The notes: generated by a model from the sequence alone, not told the origin. A stretch of 64,000 nucleotides of DNA from UBA11574 sp963752565 (GCA_963752565.1 CAVVZC010000011.1:89014-153013), one strand, 5' to 3'; numbered from the stretch's first letter, positions 18,899-27,807 are shown. A program made the numbers and translations.

Positions 18899-20068
18899 TT
18901 AACCGGAACTGTGTGAAGGACGACGTTTGTCCTTTAATATTTGGTTGGAAATCACCACCCGCTGTATCTCGGAAGTTCCTTCATATATGGTAAACACCCG
19001 GGCATCTCTGTAAAAACGTTCAACCGGATAGTCTTTAATAAATCCATATCCGCCGTGCATTTGAAGCGCTTTTGCCGTAACCCGGTTGACCATCTCGGAA
19101 GCAAACAACTTTGCCATGGAAGCCTGTACCGTATACTTTTCTTCCCTGTCCTTCATTGCTGCGGCGGAAAGCATCAACTGTCGAGCCGCCTCAATTTCCG
19201 TGGCCATATCCGCGATGATCCATCGTAACCCCTGGAATTTTGAAATCGGCTGCCCGAACTGCTCTCGATTTTTAGCATACTTAACCGCCGCATCGAATGC
19301 CGCCTGTGCCACACCCAACGACTGAGCTGCAATACCAATACGACCGCCGTCCAGGGCTTTCATGGCAATTTTGAATCCATCTCCTTCTTCTCCCAGTATG
19401 TTTTCAGCGGGAACGATGCAATTGTTAAAGATAAGATCCGTTGTATCGGAAGCACGAAGCCCCATTTTATCTTCGTCGTTGCCCACAGTAAAGCCAGGTG
19501 TGCCTTTCTCAACCAAAAACGCACTGATACCATGATGGCGTTTTGCTTCATCTGTGATGGCGGTAACAATTACCAGTCCGGCATTCCTGCCCGATGTAAT
19601 AAAACGTTTTGTTCCATTGATAATGTATTCATCCCCTTTTCGGACAGCCGTGGTCGACTGTCTTACCGGATCGGAACCTGCGTGGGGTTCTGTCATGGCA
19701 AAGGCGCCGATAATATCTCCTGCTGCAAGGGGTTTTAAATATCTTTCCTTTTGATCCTCGGTTCCCAACCGGTAAATGCTTTCACACACTATGGAATTGT
19801 GGACCGACATAACCACTGCGGTTGAAGCACATGAGTAGGCAATCTCTGAAAGGGCCAGGACATAGCTCACAGTGTCGGCTCCGGACCCTTCATACTCAAA
19901 CGGAACCATCATTCCCATGAGTCCCAATTCTCCCATCTTCTTTAGATTTTCAGACGGAAATTCTTTGGTTCGATCGCGTTCCGCAGCGGCAAGGGCCACA
20001 ACTTTTCTTGAAAACTCCCTGGCCATGGTCTGGATCATGATCTGTTCATCGGTCAGCTTAAAAAACAT
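18899..20068 (-). CDS. Short-chain acyl-CoA dehydrogenase (butyryl-CoA type)
   Basis: FAD enzyme that oxidises acyl-CoA to enoyl-CoA, passing electrons to ETF. The 389-residue product has the full three-domain fold: GAFAMTEPHAGSDP and YIINGTKRFITSG in the middle domain, the FAD/tetramer motif GREQFGQPISKFQ-like NREQFGQPISKFQG, and ALQMHGGYGFIKDYPVERFY with the catalytic glutamate in FTIYEGTSEIQR. The ATG at 20068 follows AAAGGAG; a frame extension to 20086 is not needed. It is last in the minus-strand run behind an XRE-cupin regulator, thiolase and 3-hydroxyacyl-CoA dehydrogenase, which together give a beta-oxidation spiral. Confidence 0.92.
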   Translation of the reverse strand: MFFKLTDEQIMIQTMAREFSRKVVALAAAERDRTKEFPSENLKKMGELGLMGMMVPFEYEGSGADTVSYVLALSEIAYSCASTAVVMSVHNSIVCESIYRLGTEDQKERYLKPLAAGDIIGAFAMTEPHAGSDPVRQSTTAVRKGDEYIINGTKRFITSGRNAGLVIVTAITDEAKRHHGISAFLVEKGTPGFTVGNDEDKMGLRASDTTDLIFNNCIVPAENILGEEGDGFKIAMKALDGGRIGIAAQSLGVAQAAFDAAVKYAKNREQFGQPISKFQGLRWIIADMATEIEAARQLMLSAAAMKDREEKYTVQASMAKLFASEMVNRVTAKALQMHGGYGFIKDYPVERFYRDARVFTIYEGTSEIQRVVISNQILKDKRRPSHSSG

Positions 20069-20136
20069 GGACGACTCCTTTAACATCTTTATTTCGTGAC
20101 TTATTAAACTCCGGTCCAGCCTGTTCGTATTCCGAT

Positions 20137-20688
20137 TTACGGGCCGTAAATAACCACCAACAGCTCTGCTTCTTCTTCTCCGATGTTCCTCAACATATGC
20201 CGTATCCCCGAATTAAAGTGCAGCGAATCCCCAACATCGAGTGTGTTTATATGATCTCCCACAACCACTTCAATCTTTCCGACCAGCACGTAAACAAATT
20301 CTTCACCTTCATGATGGTATCCCACCCCTTTATGATCCGTCATGGCTTCGATGGAGACCTTGAACGCCTTTAAATGTTTATTCTCAGCACCGGGCGTTAG
20401 CGTTGTATACGCATAATTATCGGTACGCTTTGTATAGGCTTTAATACGACGTCTTAAGCTCGTTTCCTGTTCTTTCAAAAAAAAGCCCGAGTCTATTTCC
20501 ATCGCCCTTGCAATCTGCAAAAGTGCACCCACCGGCGGAATTTTTTTGCCGCTTTCCACCGATTTAAGATAATCGATGGAAAAACCGGTTTCATTCGCAA
20601 CACGATCTAAGGACATCTTCTTTTTTAATCGTTCCTTTCTTATCTTCTTCCCCACCGGGACAACGGTCTCGGTTTTCTTTCTGGCCAT
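20137..20688 (-). CDS. XRE-family regulator with C-terminal cupin domain
   Basis: 183-residue transcription factor: a helix-turn-helix at about 16-70 (RKERLKKKMSLDRVANETGF, then LKSVESGKKIPPVGALLQIA) and a cupin sensor at about 110-183 (GVGYHHEGEEFVYVLVGKIE, DVGDSLHFNSGIRH). Proteins of this architecture sense small organic ligands and control nearby catabolic genes. AAGGAGG lies just upstream of the ATG. It sits between the 3-hydroxyacyl-CoA dehydrogenase and the acyl-CoA dehydrogenase; a MITE separates it from the former. It is a paralogue of the regulator at 34680. Confidence 0.9.
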   Translation of the reverse strand: MARKKTETVVPVGKKIRKERLKKKMSLDRVANETGFSIDYLKSVESGKKIPPVGALLQIARAMEIDSGFFLKEQETSLRRRIKAYTKRTDNYAYTTLTPGAENKHLKAFKVSIEAMTDHKGVGYHHEGEEFVYVLVGKIEVVVGDHINTLDVGDSLHFNSGIRHMLRNIGEEEAELLVVIYGP

Positions 20689-20702
20689 ATCGCCTCCTTA
20701 TT

Positions 20703-20847
20703 TAGTGTTGATCCATAAATGAGGATTTTTGTTCAAGATCAAGGCATGCGAAAAAAATAACCATAGGCATATGTGTAATATTCCGAGGATTATTTTTTGA
20801 GTATAACGCAGAGATTGGGCAAAAAGACCATTTATGGATGGACTCTA
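20703..20847. mobile_element. 145-bp palindromic MITE, copy 1
   Basis: Near-identical to 33129-33273 and the same length. The ends are inverted repeats (TAGTGTTGATCCATAAATG and CATTTATGGATGGACTCTA). The interior is also an imperfect palindrome: GAGGATTTTTGTTCAAGATC mirrors the ATTGGGCAAAAAGACC side, and GCGAAAAAAATAACC mirrors GGATTATTTTTTGAG. There is no coding capacity, so it must have been moved by a transposase elsewhere. The right end overlaps the stop codon of the 3-hydroxyacyl-CoA dehydrogenase gene. Confidence 0.85.
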
Positions 20848-21696
20848 TTTATATTCATAAAATCCCCGCCCTGTCTTTTTGCCCAGCCAGCCGGCCTCAA
20901 CATATCGTTTGAGCAGCGGACAGGGCCGGTACTTTGAATCTTTAAATCCATCGAAAAGCGTATCCATAATTGCCAGACAGGTATCCAATCCGATGAGATC
21001 CGCCAGTGCCAGAGGACCCATGGGATGGTTCGCGCCCAGCTTCATGACCATGTCGATATCTTCACGGGAACCCACACCATGATACAGGCAATACACCGCT
21101 TCATTGATCATGGGCATGAGTATTCGATTGATGATAAAACCGGGGTAATCATTCGCTTCAGCCGGCGTTTTACCCAGCTTTACAGCCAAGGTCCATGTGG
21201 TCTTAAACGTGTCCTCCGTTGTTCGTAACCCCCGGATAATCTCAATCAGTTTCATTACCGGAACCGGATTCATAAAATGCATCCCGATAATTTTATCCGG
21301 GCGTCCTGTATGGGATGCAATCCGTCCGATGGGAATGGAAGATGTATTGGTCGCCAGAATCACATGAGGTTCACAGATTTGATCCAGGTCTTTAAATATC
21401 TGAAACTTGATCGCTTCATTCTCTGTGGCAGCCTCAACAACAAAATCGACAGACCCCATATCCTTGATGTCTACGCTGGTTCTGATCCGTTCCAGAGCAT
21501 TATTCATCTCTTCATCGGTCATTCTGCCTTTGTCGACACTTCGCTTTAAATTTTTCTTTATGCTTGCAATACCTTTTTCGACAAATTCAGTTTTGATGTC
21601 GTTCATGATGACCTCAAAGCCGCTCACGGCAGCAACCTGAGCAATACCGTTTCCCATCTGACCCGCACCAATAACGCCGAATGTTTTTATGCCCAT
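20845..21696 (-). CDS. 3-hydroxyacyl-CoA dehydrogenase (3-hydroxybutyryl-CoA type)
   Basis: NAD(P)-dependent oxidation of 3-hydroxyacyl-CoA to 3-oxoacyl-CoA. The 283-residue single-function form has the Rossmann motif GVIGAGQMGNGIAQ, VVEAATENEAIKFQIF, NTSSIPIGRIA, the catalytic histidine in GMHFMNPVPVMKLIE, and a C-terminal domain with DYPGFIINRILMPMINEA and GLDTCLAIMD. It is normal length and ends GRGFYEYK. The TAG stop codon is formed by the last three bases of the adjoining MITE. The start lies 10 bp after the thiolase stop, so the two are co-transcribed. Confidence 0.95.
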   Translation of the reverse strand: MGIKTFGVIGAGQMGNGIAQVAAVSGFEVIMNDIKTEFVEKGIASIKKNLKRSVDKGRMTDEEMNNALERIRTSVDIKDMGSVDFVVEAATENEAIKFQIFKDLDQICEPHVILATNTSSIPIGRIASHTGRPDKIIGMHFMNPVPVMKLIEIIRGLRTTEDTFKTTWTLAVKLGKTPAEANDYPGFIINRILMPMINEAVYCLYHGVGSREDIDMVMKLGANHPMGPLALADLIGLDTCLAIMDTLFDGFKDSKYRPCPLLKRYVEAGWLGKKTGRGFYEYK

Positions 21697-21706
21697 TTTT
21701 CTCTCC

Positions 21707-22882
21707 TTATCGTTTTACCACCATGGCAACACCTTCCCCACCCCCGAGACACAGCGAAGCAACCCCGACCTTTTTGTCCTGTCGGGTCATTTCGTGCAAA
21801 AGGGACACCAGCACTCGACATCCGCTGGCACCGATGGGATGCCCCAGAGCGACACTCCCACCGTTTACATTCACCTTTGCATGATCCAGTTTAAGCTCTT
21901 TCAGCACCGCCGCCGTCGAACCGCTGAACGCTTCGTTGATCTCAAAAAGATCGACATCTGAAAGGGAAATCCCTTCCTTCTTCAAACATTTGGGAATGGC
22001 CCAAATGGGTGCCACAAGAAGGTATTTCATATCCATACCAAAAGATGCCTGAGCACCGATGGTCGCCATGGCCCGGCATCCCAACGTTTTGGCTTTATCT
22101 TTTGACATGACCACCACGGCTGCAGCACCGTCACTGATGATGGATGCATTGCCGGCTGTTCCCTTTCCCTCTTTTTTAAACGCCGGCTTCATTTTTGAAA
22201 GGGCTTCAAACGTCGTCTCACGGGGGCATTCATCCTGATCAAAAATAACAGGATCGCTTTTTCGCTGGGGGATTTCAACAGGAACGATTTCATCTTTAAA
22301 TCGACCGTTGCGGATGGCTTCAAGCGTACGACGATACGATTCTGCGGCATAACGATCCTGGTCTTTTCGGCTGATGTCGTACTTTTCGGAACACAGCTCA
22401 TTGGAAACACCCATGTGAAAATCATTGACAATATCCCAAAGACCGTCATGAACCATATGATCTTCAAGCTTGCCCGGTCCCATGCGATATCCAAAACGAC
22501 CTTTTTCAAGATAATACGGTGCCATACTCATGTTTTCCATTCCGCCTGCCACGACAACATCCGCATCACCCACCTGAATCGCCTGGGCGGCCAGCATGAC
22601 CGCTTTTAATGCTGAACCACAAACTTTATTCACGGTGATACATTCAACCCCAAAAGGCATATCAGCCTTAACAGCCGCCTGTCTGGCAGGATTCTGTCCG
22701 TAGCCGCACGGAAGCACCATCCCCATAATCACCTCATTGACATCATCCTTTTTAATACCTGCCCGTTCAACCGCTGCTTCGATCACCACAGCACCCAATC
22801 GGGTGGCGCCGATATTCCCCAATGAACCATTGAAATTTCCCAATGGTGTTCTCACCGCACTCACGATCACTGCTTCTCTCAT
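21707..22882 (-). CDS. Acetyl-CoA C-acyltransferase (thiolase)
   Basis: Thiolytic cleavage of 3-oxoacyl-CoA, or acetoacetyl-CoA formation in reverse. The start MREAVIVSAVRTPLGNF is typical. The nucleophilic cysteine lies in VNKVCGSALKAVM, the histidine in NGGSVALGHPIGASG and the second cysteine in SLCLGGGEGVAMVV; NEAFSGS replaces the usual NEAFA. The frame is open to 22930, but the ATG at 22882 after AAAGGG gives the family N-terminus, so it is preferred. The gene is the first of a run with the 3-hydroxyacyl-CoA dehydrogenase; upstream lies the four-helix-bundle relic element. Confidence 0.95.
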   Translation of the reverse strand: MREAVIVSAVRTPLGNFNGSLGNIGATRLGAVVIEAAVERAGIKKDDVNEVIMGMVLPCGYGQNPARQAAVKADMPFGVECITVNKVCGSALKAVMLAAQAIQVGDADVVVAGGMENMSMAPYYLEKGRFGYRMGPGKLEDHMVHDGLWDIVNDFHMGVSNELCSEKYDISRKDQDRYAAESYRRTLEAIRNGRFKDEIVPVEIPQRKSDPVIFDQDECPRETTFEALSKMKPAFKKEGKGTAGNASIISDGAAAVVVMSKDKAKTLGCRAMATIGAQASFGMDMKYLLVAPIWAIPKCLKKEGISLSDVDLFEINEAFSGSTAAVLKELKLDHAKVNVNGGSVALGHPIGASGCRVLVSLLHEMTRQDKKVGVASLCLGGGEGVAMVVKR

Positions 22883-22952
22883 ATCGTCTATACCCTTTCT
22901 TTTTTTATGAACCGTTGATTTCTGACACATAGAGATCGAAGAATACTTAAAT

Positions 22953-23458
22953 TTGAAATGCCTAAAATGATCTAAAGTGCCTAAAATGCCTATTTGTCCC
23001 GTATTTATCGGGGAAGTTAATGTATTCTATCAATTTTTTTTGTTTTTCCCGATGGAAGTGAATATGGCAAGCAGTTCACGACATTCATCGTATTCTTCTT
23101 TGATTTTATCCCAACTTAACCAACCTATCTCTGCAATTACTACCAACCCGTACTGCGTCTCACTTGCCTCACTTTCACAAATTCTAATCTTATTTTTAAA
23201 ATCAGCTATGCTTCTTGATCTGTTGGCCTATCGATAGTTCGCACCAAGAGAAGTTCCAGATTTTGCAATCTGATTTCTTACGGCTATCCCCTCTGGAGAA
23301 ATAGGCAATTGTATTGATAAACAGATTATTTAAACCGCAAACTTCCGAGTGCATTTTTCTAAATCTTTTGCAAACTGTTTACGTTCCATGTTTTTCCTGT
23401 GTTACTGCGTTTATCACCTTAAAAACTTTAGGCATTTTGATCAATTTAGGCATTTGGT
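22953..23458 (-). mobile_element. Repeat element carrying the dead four-helix-bundle gene
   Basis: Both ends carry inverted, heptad-like repeats. In gene direction the left end is AAATGCCTAAATTGATCAAA and the right end reads, inverted, AAATGCCTAAAATGATCTAA; TGCCTAAA occurs two or three times at each end. Just inside the right end lies the hairpin TCCCGTATTTATCGGGGAA. The same ends recur, without the gene, at 29050-29186, and one end recurs near 34549-34652. It fills the gap between thiolase and icmF. No transposase is present. Confidence 0.65.
23030..23389 (-). pseudogene. Four-helix-bundle protein (23S rRNA intervening-sequence/S23 family), two in-frame stops
   Basis: Translating 23389 to 23030 on the minus strand gives 119 codons with the family pattern: MERKQFAKDLEKCTRKFAV, then IAVRNQIAKSGTSLGANYR, then RSRSIADFKNKIRICESEAS, then TQYGLVVIAEIGWLSWDKI. 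This matches the four-helix-bundle/S23 family (normally about 120 residues, with the SGTSxGANYxEA motif). TAA replaces codon 20 (23330-23332) and TAG codon 54 (23228-23230, directly after ANYR, where a glutamate is usual). There is no frameshift, so the decay is recent. GGAAAAAC precedes the ATG. Function of the family is unknown; in 23S rRNA they ride in intervening sequences. Confidence 0.8.
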
Positions 23459-23460
23459 TG

Positions 23461-26400
23461 TTACATGTTTCGTCGATACTTCCCCCCCACATCATACAAC
23501 GCCTGGGTAATCTGGCCCAGGGTGCACACCTTAACGGTCTCCATCAGTTCTTCAAAGATGTTTTCTCCTGACAGAGCAACGCTCTGAAGACGTCGCAATG
23601 CGTTATCTGCTTCTTTTTTGTTTCGTTTTTTGAATGCCGCCAGACGTTTAAGTTGTGATTTCTTTTCACCTTCGGTGGCCCTGGACAACTCGATGTACTC
23701 GCTCAATTGTTCCAAATCGGCATCAGGATCTCGAAAGGTATTGACACCGATGAGGGGCAACTCGCCGGTATGCTTTAAATTTTCATAATACATCGATTCC
23801 TCTTGAATCTTGCTCCTCTGATAACCGGTCTCCATGGCTCCTAAAACACCCCCACGTTCGGTGATCCTGTCGAATTCTGCAAGGACCGCTTCCTCCACCA
23901 ACCGCGTCAACTCCTCGACAACGAAGCTGCCTTGATTCAAATTCTCATTTTTTGCAAGGCCCCATTCCCGGTTGATAATGAGCTGAATCGCCAAAGCACG
24001 CCGGACCGATTCATTGCTCGGCGTCGTAATGGCTTCATCAAAGGCATTGGTGTGCAAACTGTTGCAGTTGTCATAAATCGCACAAAGTGCCTGAAGCGTT
24101 GTCCGAATGTCGTTAAGCTGGATGTCCTGGCTGTGCAAGGAGCGGCCGGATGTCTGTACATGATATTTCAGCATCTGAGACCGGGCGGACCCGCCGTACT
24201 TATTCTTCATGGCGATAGACCAAATACGTCTGGCCACTCTCCCGATGACCGTATATTCCGGATCCATGCCATTGGAAAAGAAAAAGGACAAATTGGGTGC
24301 AAAGCTGTCGATGGGCATCCCCCGGGATAGATAATATTCGACATAGGTAAATCCGTTGGCCAGTGTAAGGGCCAGTTGAGTAATCGGATTGGCGCCGGCC
24401 TCGGCAATGTGGTATCCTGAGATGGACACCGAATAGAAATTTCGGACGTTGTTTTCGATAAAGTACTTCTGGATATCTCCCATCATTTTCAGTGCAAATT
24501 CAATGGAAAAAATGCAGGTGTTTTGGCCTTGATCTTCTTTTAAAATATCCGCTTGAACCGTTCCGCGAACATCGGACAGGGCCCTGGATCGAATGTCATT
24601 GTATTCTCTCTTCGAAGGTTCTCTTTCTTCTCGGGCTCGAAACACATCAACCTGTTGATCGACGGCGGTAATTAAAAACATGGCAAGTATGATGGGAGCA
24701 GGTCCGTTGATGGTCATGGAAACAGATGTGTTGGGTGCGCACAAATTAAAACCGTCATAAAGCACCTTCACATCGTCGAGGGTACATATACTGACGCCGG
24801 AAGTGCCGACCTTGCCGTAGATATCCGGTCTTATGTCCGGATCGCAGCCGTATAATGTGACAGAATCAAAGGCCGTGGACAAACGTTTGGCCTTGGCATC
24901 AGCAGATAAAAGCTTAAATCGTCTGTTGGTCCTTGCAGGGTCCCCTTCTCCTGCAAACATACGCGTGGGATCTTCGTCAACCCGTTTTAACGGAAAAACA
25001 CCGGACGTAAACGGAAACCGACCGGGAATATTTTCTTCTCTCAGCCAGGTGTAAATTTCTCCGGGGTCCTTATACTTGGGAAGTACAATCTTCGGAATTC
25101 TCGTATGCGCCAATGACGTTGTGTAAAGTGCAACACGAATTTCCCGGTTCCGAACACGGTATGTAAGTTCATCTTTAGTATACGTCTTTTTGATACCTTC
25201 CCAGTCATCGAGGAGACGGGTCGTCTCGGAATGCAGTGTCTTTTCGGCCTTTTCAATTTCCATTTTGAGCCGATTTAAAACCTGTGATGTATCGGCTATA
25301 AGACTATCCTCGGCTACGGCCGTTGCGGTCTCCTTGAGGTGCCAGACCTTTCGGACCGCATCTGCCTGCTCTTCGGTTTCCCGATGATATCTCCTGATGG
25401 TGTCGGCAATTTCAGCAAGGTAACGGGTTCGCTCCGGAGGAATAATAATCGTTTTGGATGTCGATATTTTTGCTTTCGGTCTGGAAAGACTCGAGTCCAA
25501 TACGATCCCTTTTCTTTCTGACAATGCATCGATAATCCCATGATACAAAGCCGTAACGCCATCGTCGTTAAATTTGGAAGCAATGGTTCCGTAAACAGGC
25601 ATTTCCTCGGGGGATTGGTCCCATGCCTTCCGGTTACGCTGTACCTGTTTACGCACATCGCGCACCGCATCCTCACCGCCTCGTTTCTCATATTTGTTCA
25701 CGACAATAATATGGGCAAAATCGAGCATGTCTATTTTTTCGAGCTGGGTGGCAGCCCCGAATTCACTGGTCATCACATAGATCGATACATCAACAAGATC
25801 GGTGATACTCGAATCTCCCTGCCCGATTCCTGCTGTTTCCGCAATGACAAGGTCAAAGCCCGCGGCTTTCGCAACGTCTATGGTTTCTGCCAGGGCATGC
25901 GGGATTTCTGTCTGTGATCCTCGGGTAGCAAGGCTCCGCATATAAACCCTTGGATTTTCGATGGCATTCATACGTATTCTATCACCTAAAAGCGCACCGC
26001 CGGTTTTGCGACGGGACGGATCGCTGCTGATAACCGCCAGATGAATATGTTTAAGATCATTTAGAATTCTTAAGATAATTTCATCTGTCAGGGACGATTT
26101 CCCGGCACCACCGGTTCCGGTTATACCGATAACCGGTATTTTTCGTTTACCGATTTTTTTCCGGAGTTGAGATCTGAGCTTGGCAAGATGGCCGTTTTCT
26201 TGTGCTTTGGCCTGTTCAACGGTGGTAATCAAATTCGCAACCATGGACATATTGTCCGGTGACAGCGCTGAAAAGTCAAAATCGGTCTTGTTAACCGTAG
26301 AAAAATCCATCTGTTTAATCATGTGATTGATCATACCTTGCAGCCCCATTTTGGCGCCGGCTTCAGGAGAATATATTTTAGTAACGCCGTATGATTCCAG

Positions 26401-26739
26401 CTCTTTTATCTCTTCAGGTATGATAACTCCGCCGCCGCCGCCAAAAACCCTGATATGCGGAACACTTCTTTCTTTCAAAAGGTCGACGATGTATTTAAAG
26501 AATTCCATATGACCACCCTGGTAACTCGACACCGCCACCCCTTGAGCATCTTCTTGGATTGCAGCATTGACGATTTCATGGACAGAGCGGTTATGTCCCA
26601 AGTGAATAACCTCAACACCGGTATCCTGGAGCATACGACGCATGATGTTTATGGATGCATCATGACCATCAAAAAGGGCTGTTGCGGTAACGACTCTGAT
26701 GGGGTGTTTGGGATTGTAAACGTCAACATCTATCGTCAT
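23461..26739 (-). CDS. icmF: Fused isobutyryl-CoA mutase IcmF (B12 domain, G-protein chaperone, mutase)
   Basis: Adenosylcobalamin enzyme interconverting isobutyryl- and n-butyryl-CoA (some members also use pivalyl/isovaleryl-CoA). The 1092 residues contain, in order: a B12-binding domain (FDGHDASINIM with the cobalt-ligand histidine, SSYQGGHMEFF, FGGGGGVI), a MeaB-like GTPase (GITGTGGAGKSS at about 205, SSDPSRRKTGGALLGDR, NKYEKRGGEDA) and the mutase domain (FPFTSGVFPLKRVDEDP, KVGTSGVSICTLDDVKVL, SISGYHIAEAGANPITQ). This order is the IcmF fusion, not methylmalonyl-CoA mutase. TSGVFPLKR also follows the IcmF rather than the MCM pattern. AGGAGG precedes the ATG. It probably feeds the beta-oxidation genes downstream. 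Confidence 0.95.
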   Translation of the reverse strand: MTIDVDVYNPKHPIRVVTATALFDGHDASINIMRRMLQDTGVEVIHLGHNRSVHEIVNAAIQEDAQGVAVSSYQGGHMEFFKYIVDLLKERSVPHIRVFGGGGGVIIPEEIKELESYGVTKIYSPEAGAKMGLQGMINHMIKQMDFSTVNKTDFDFSALSPDNMSMVANLITTVEQAKAQENGHLAKLRSQLRKKIGKRKIPVIGITGTGGAGKSSLTDEIILRILNDLKHIHLAVISSDPSRRKTGGALLGDRIRMNAIENPRVYMRSLATRGSQTEIPHALAETIDVAKAAGFDLVIAETAGIGQGDSSITDLVDVSIYVMTSEFGAATQLEKIDMLDFAHIIVVNKYEKRGGEDAVRDVRKQVQRNRKAWDQSPEEMPVYGTIASKFNDDGVTALYHGIIDALSERKGIVLDSSLSRPKAKISTSKTIIIPPERTRYLAEIADTIRRYHRETEEQADAVRKVWHLKETATAVAEDSLIADTSQVLNRLKMEIEKAEKTLHSETTRLLDDWEGIKKTYTKDELTYRVRNREIRVALYTTSLAHTRIPKIVLPKYKDPGEIYTWLREENIPGRFPFTSGVFPLKRVDEDPTRMFAGEGDPARTNRRFKLLSADAKAKRLSTAFDSVTLYGCDPDIRPDIYGKVGTSGVSICTLDDVKVLYDGFNLCAPNTSVSMTINGPAPIILAMFLITAVDQQVDVFRAREEREPSKREYNDIRSRALSDVRGTVQADILKEDQGQNTCIFSIEFALKMMGDIQKYFIENNVRNFYSVSISGYHIAEAGANPITQLALTLANGFTYVEYYLSRGMPIDSFAPNLSFFFSNGMDPEYTVIGRVARRIWSIAMKNKYGGSARSQMLKYHVQTSGRSLHSQDIQLNDIRTTLQALCAIYDNCNSLHTNAFDEAITTPSNESVRRALAIQLIINREWGLAKNENLNQGSFVVEELTRLVEEAVLAEFDRITERGGVLGAMETGYQRSKIQEESMYYENLKHTGELPLIGVNTFRDPDADLEQLSEYIELSRATEGEKKSQLKRLAAFKKRNKKEADNALRRLQSVALSGENIFEELMETVKVCTLGQITQALYDVGGKYRRNM

Positions 26740-26907
26740 GCATCCTCCTAAATCGATTTTGGTTGTTGGTTACTTGTTACCTAAATTGAGGTGTTGCCCT
26801 GTATTTGGTTATGTTTTTATTGAGGTTTTATATGTCTATCATCGCTAAACATATAAGATCGTTCATGGATACTAACAAACCTATAACCATTAACGAAAAA
26901 CACAGAC

Positions 26908-26941
26908 AATGCCTCATCGAGTTTTGAATCGATGAGGCATT
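26908..26941 (-). terminator. Perfect hairpin after the TetR gene
   Basis: AATGCCTCATCGA and TCGATGAGGCATT form a perfect 13-bp stem with an 8-base loop, directly after the tetR stop codon. The following minus-strand sequence is T-rich but interrupted. It most likely terminates tetR. Confidence 0.7.
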
Positions 26942-27574
26942 CTACCTTGAAATTCCAAGAATAAATTCGGTTTGGAGCTCGATATAATCTTCAATACTGT
27001 AATGTCGGGCAAGAAACCAGCGCCGAAACGTCCACATATGGCCCAGAACAGAAATATTGTGTGCAATAAGTTCCATGGAGCGCTCACTTAAATGTGGTAA
27101 TTCACCGGATGAAATCAAACGCTCGAGCACTTCCATGAAAATGCCGGTAATGCGCACTTCATTCTCGAGCACCTTTTTACGCCATTGGGGTGGAAGAGAT
27201 TGAGTTTCCTGGTAAATCAGCAGGATATGGTCGCTCATTCGGTTGCATACTAAAAAATATTCACGAATCACTTCAGCCAGTGAACTGCGGCCGTCTGAAG
27301 CTCTTACCATCGCATCCGAAACCCCCAGTTCGACCTCGGCATGGATGGCATCGCAAACCAGATACAAAATATCCTCTTTAGAAGCGATATATTCATACAA
27401 TGAACCAATGGAAATACCTGCGGAACGGGCGATCTGACGTGTTGTGGTCTTGTGAAACCCCTGATTGATGAACAGCGGGACAGCAGCATCAACGATCTGG
27501 CGATGACGCTGTTCCACAAGTTCAGGATTTTTAATTTGAGTCGGAATTTCTTTTGTTGCATGCCTTTGTTCCAT
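26942..27574 (-). CDS. TetR/AcrR-family transcriptional regulator
   Basis: 210-residue repressor. The N-terminal helix-turn-helix is clear: IVDAAVPLFINQGFHKTTTR then QIARSAGISIGSLYEYIAS and KEDILYLV. The C-terminal half is the variable ligand-binding domain, compatible with FadR/AcrR members that bind acyl-CoA. Two copies of the palindrome TGACCGAGCGCTCGTTCA lie upstream: one 48 bp from its own start and one between the divergent promoters near the crotonase gene. It therefore probably represses itself and the plus-strand acyl-CoA run. The ligand is inferred only from context. Confidence 0.92.
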   Translation of the reverse strand: MEQRHATKEIPTQIKNPELVEQRHRQIVDAAVPLFINQGFHKTTTRQIARSAGISIGSLYEYIASKEDILYLVCDAIHAEVELGVSDAMVRASDGRSSLAEVIREYFLVCNRMSDHILLIYQETQSLPPQWRKKVLENEVRITGIFMEVLERLISSGELPHLSERSMELIAHNISVLGHMWTFRRWFLARHYSIEDYIELQTEFILGISR

Positions 27575-27621
27575 GACAACTCCACAACGTTATTCGATAA
27601 ATGGTTAACACCGGGCCAACC

Positions 27622-27643
27622 TGACCGAGCGCTCGTTCATAAT
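27622..27643. promoter_or_regulatory. TetR operator 1
   Basis: TGACCGAGCGCTCGTTCATAA is an imperfect palindrome centred on GAGCGCTC, identical in its first 21 bases to the site at 27786. It lies 48 bp upstream of the tetR start, suitable for autoregulation. Confidence 0.7.
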
Positions 27644-27742
27644 TGATATCATGTTCCCATCTCCGCTGTCAAGATTTTTCCTCTGAACGAAGAATCACCA
27701 TATCATAAAATATAACATAAATATCAAGTACTAAGAAAGCTA

Positions 27743-27771
27743 TTGACAAATTTGTTTATCAAAGGTACACA
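27743..27771 (+). promoter_or_regulatory. Probable sigma-70 promoter of the crotonase run
   Basis: TTGACA (27743-27748), 17-base spacer, TACACA (27766-27771). The -35 box is consensus and the -10 partial. Operator 2 begins 14 bp after the -10 box, where a bound repressor would block initiation. The rest of 27575-28138 is AT-rich without a gene. Confidence 0.55.
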
Positions 27772-27785
27772 TAAATTCAACCTTG

Positions 27786-27807
27786 TGACCGAGCGCTCGT
27801 TCATAAT
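27786..27807. promoter_or_regulatory. TetR operator 2
   Basis: Second copy of TGACCGAGCGCTCGTTCATAA, 164 bp from the first. It sits at the expected transcription start of the plus-strand run and 330 bp before the crotonase start codon. Two identical 21-mers on either side of a divergent promoter region strongly suggest a TetR-type operator pair. Confidence 0.7.

Noticed and set aside
22953..23458. CRISPR-like array because of repeated TGCCTAAA
   Set aside because: The repeats are short, inverted at two ends and not evenly spaced.
23461..26739. Methylmalonyl-CoA mutase
   Set aside because: The order B12 domain, GTPase, mutase and the FTSGVFPLKR segment are those of IcmF.
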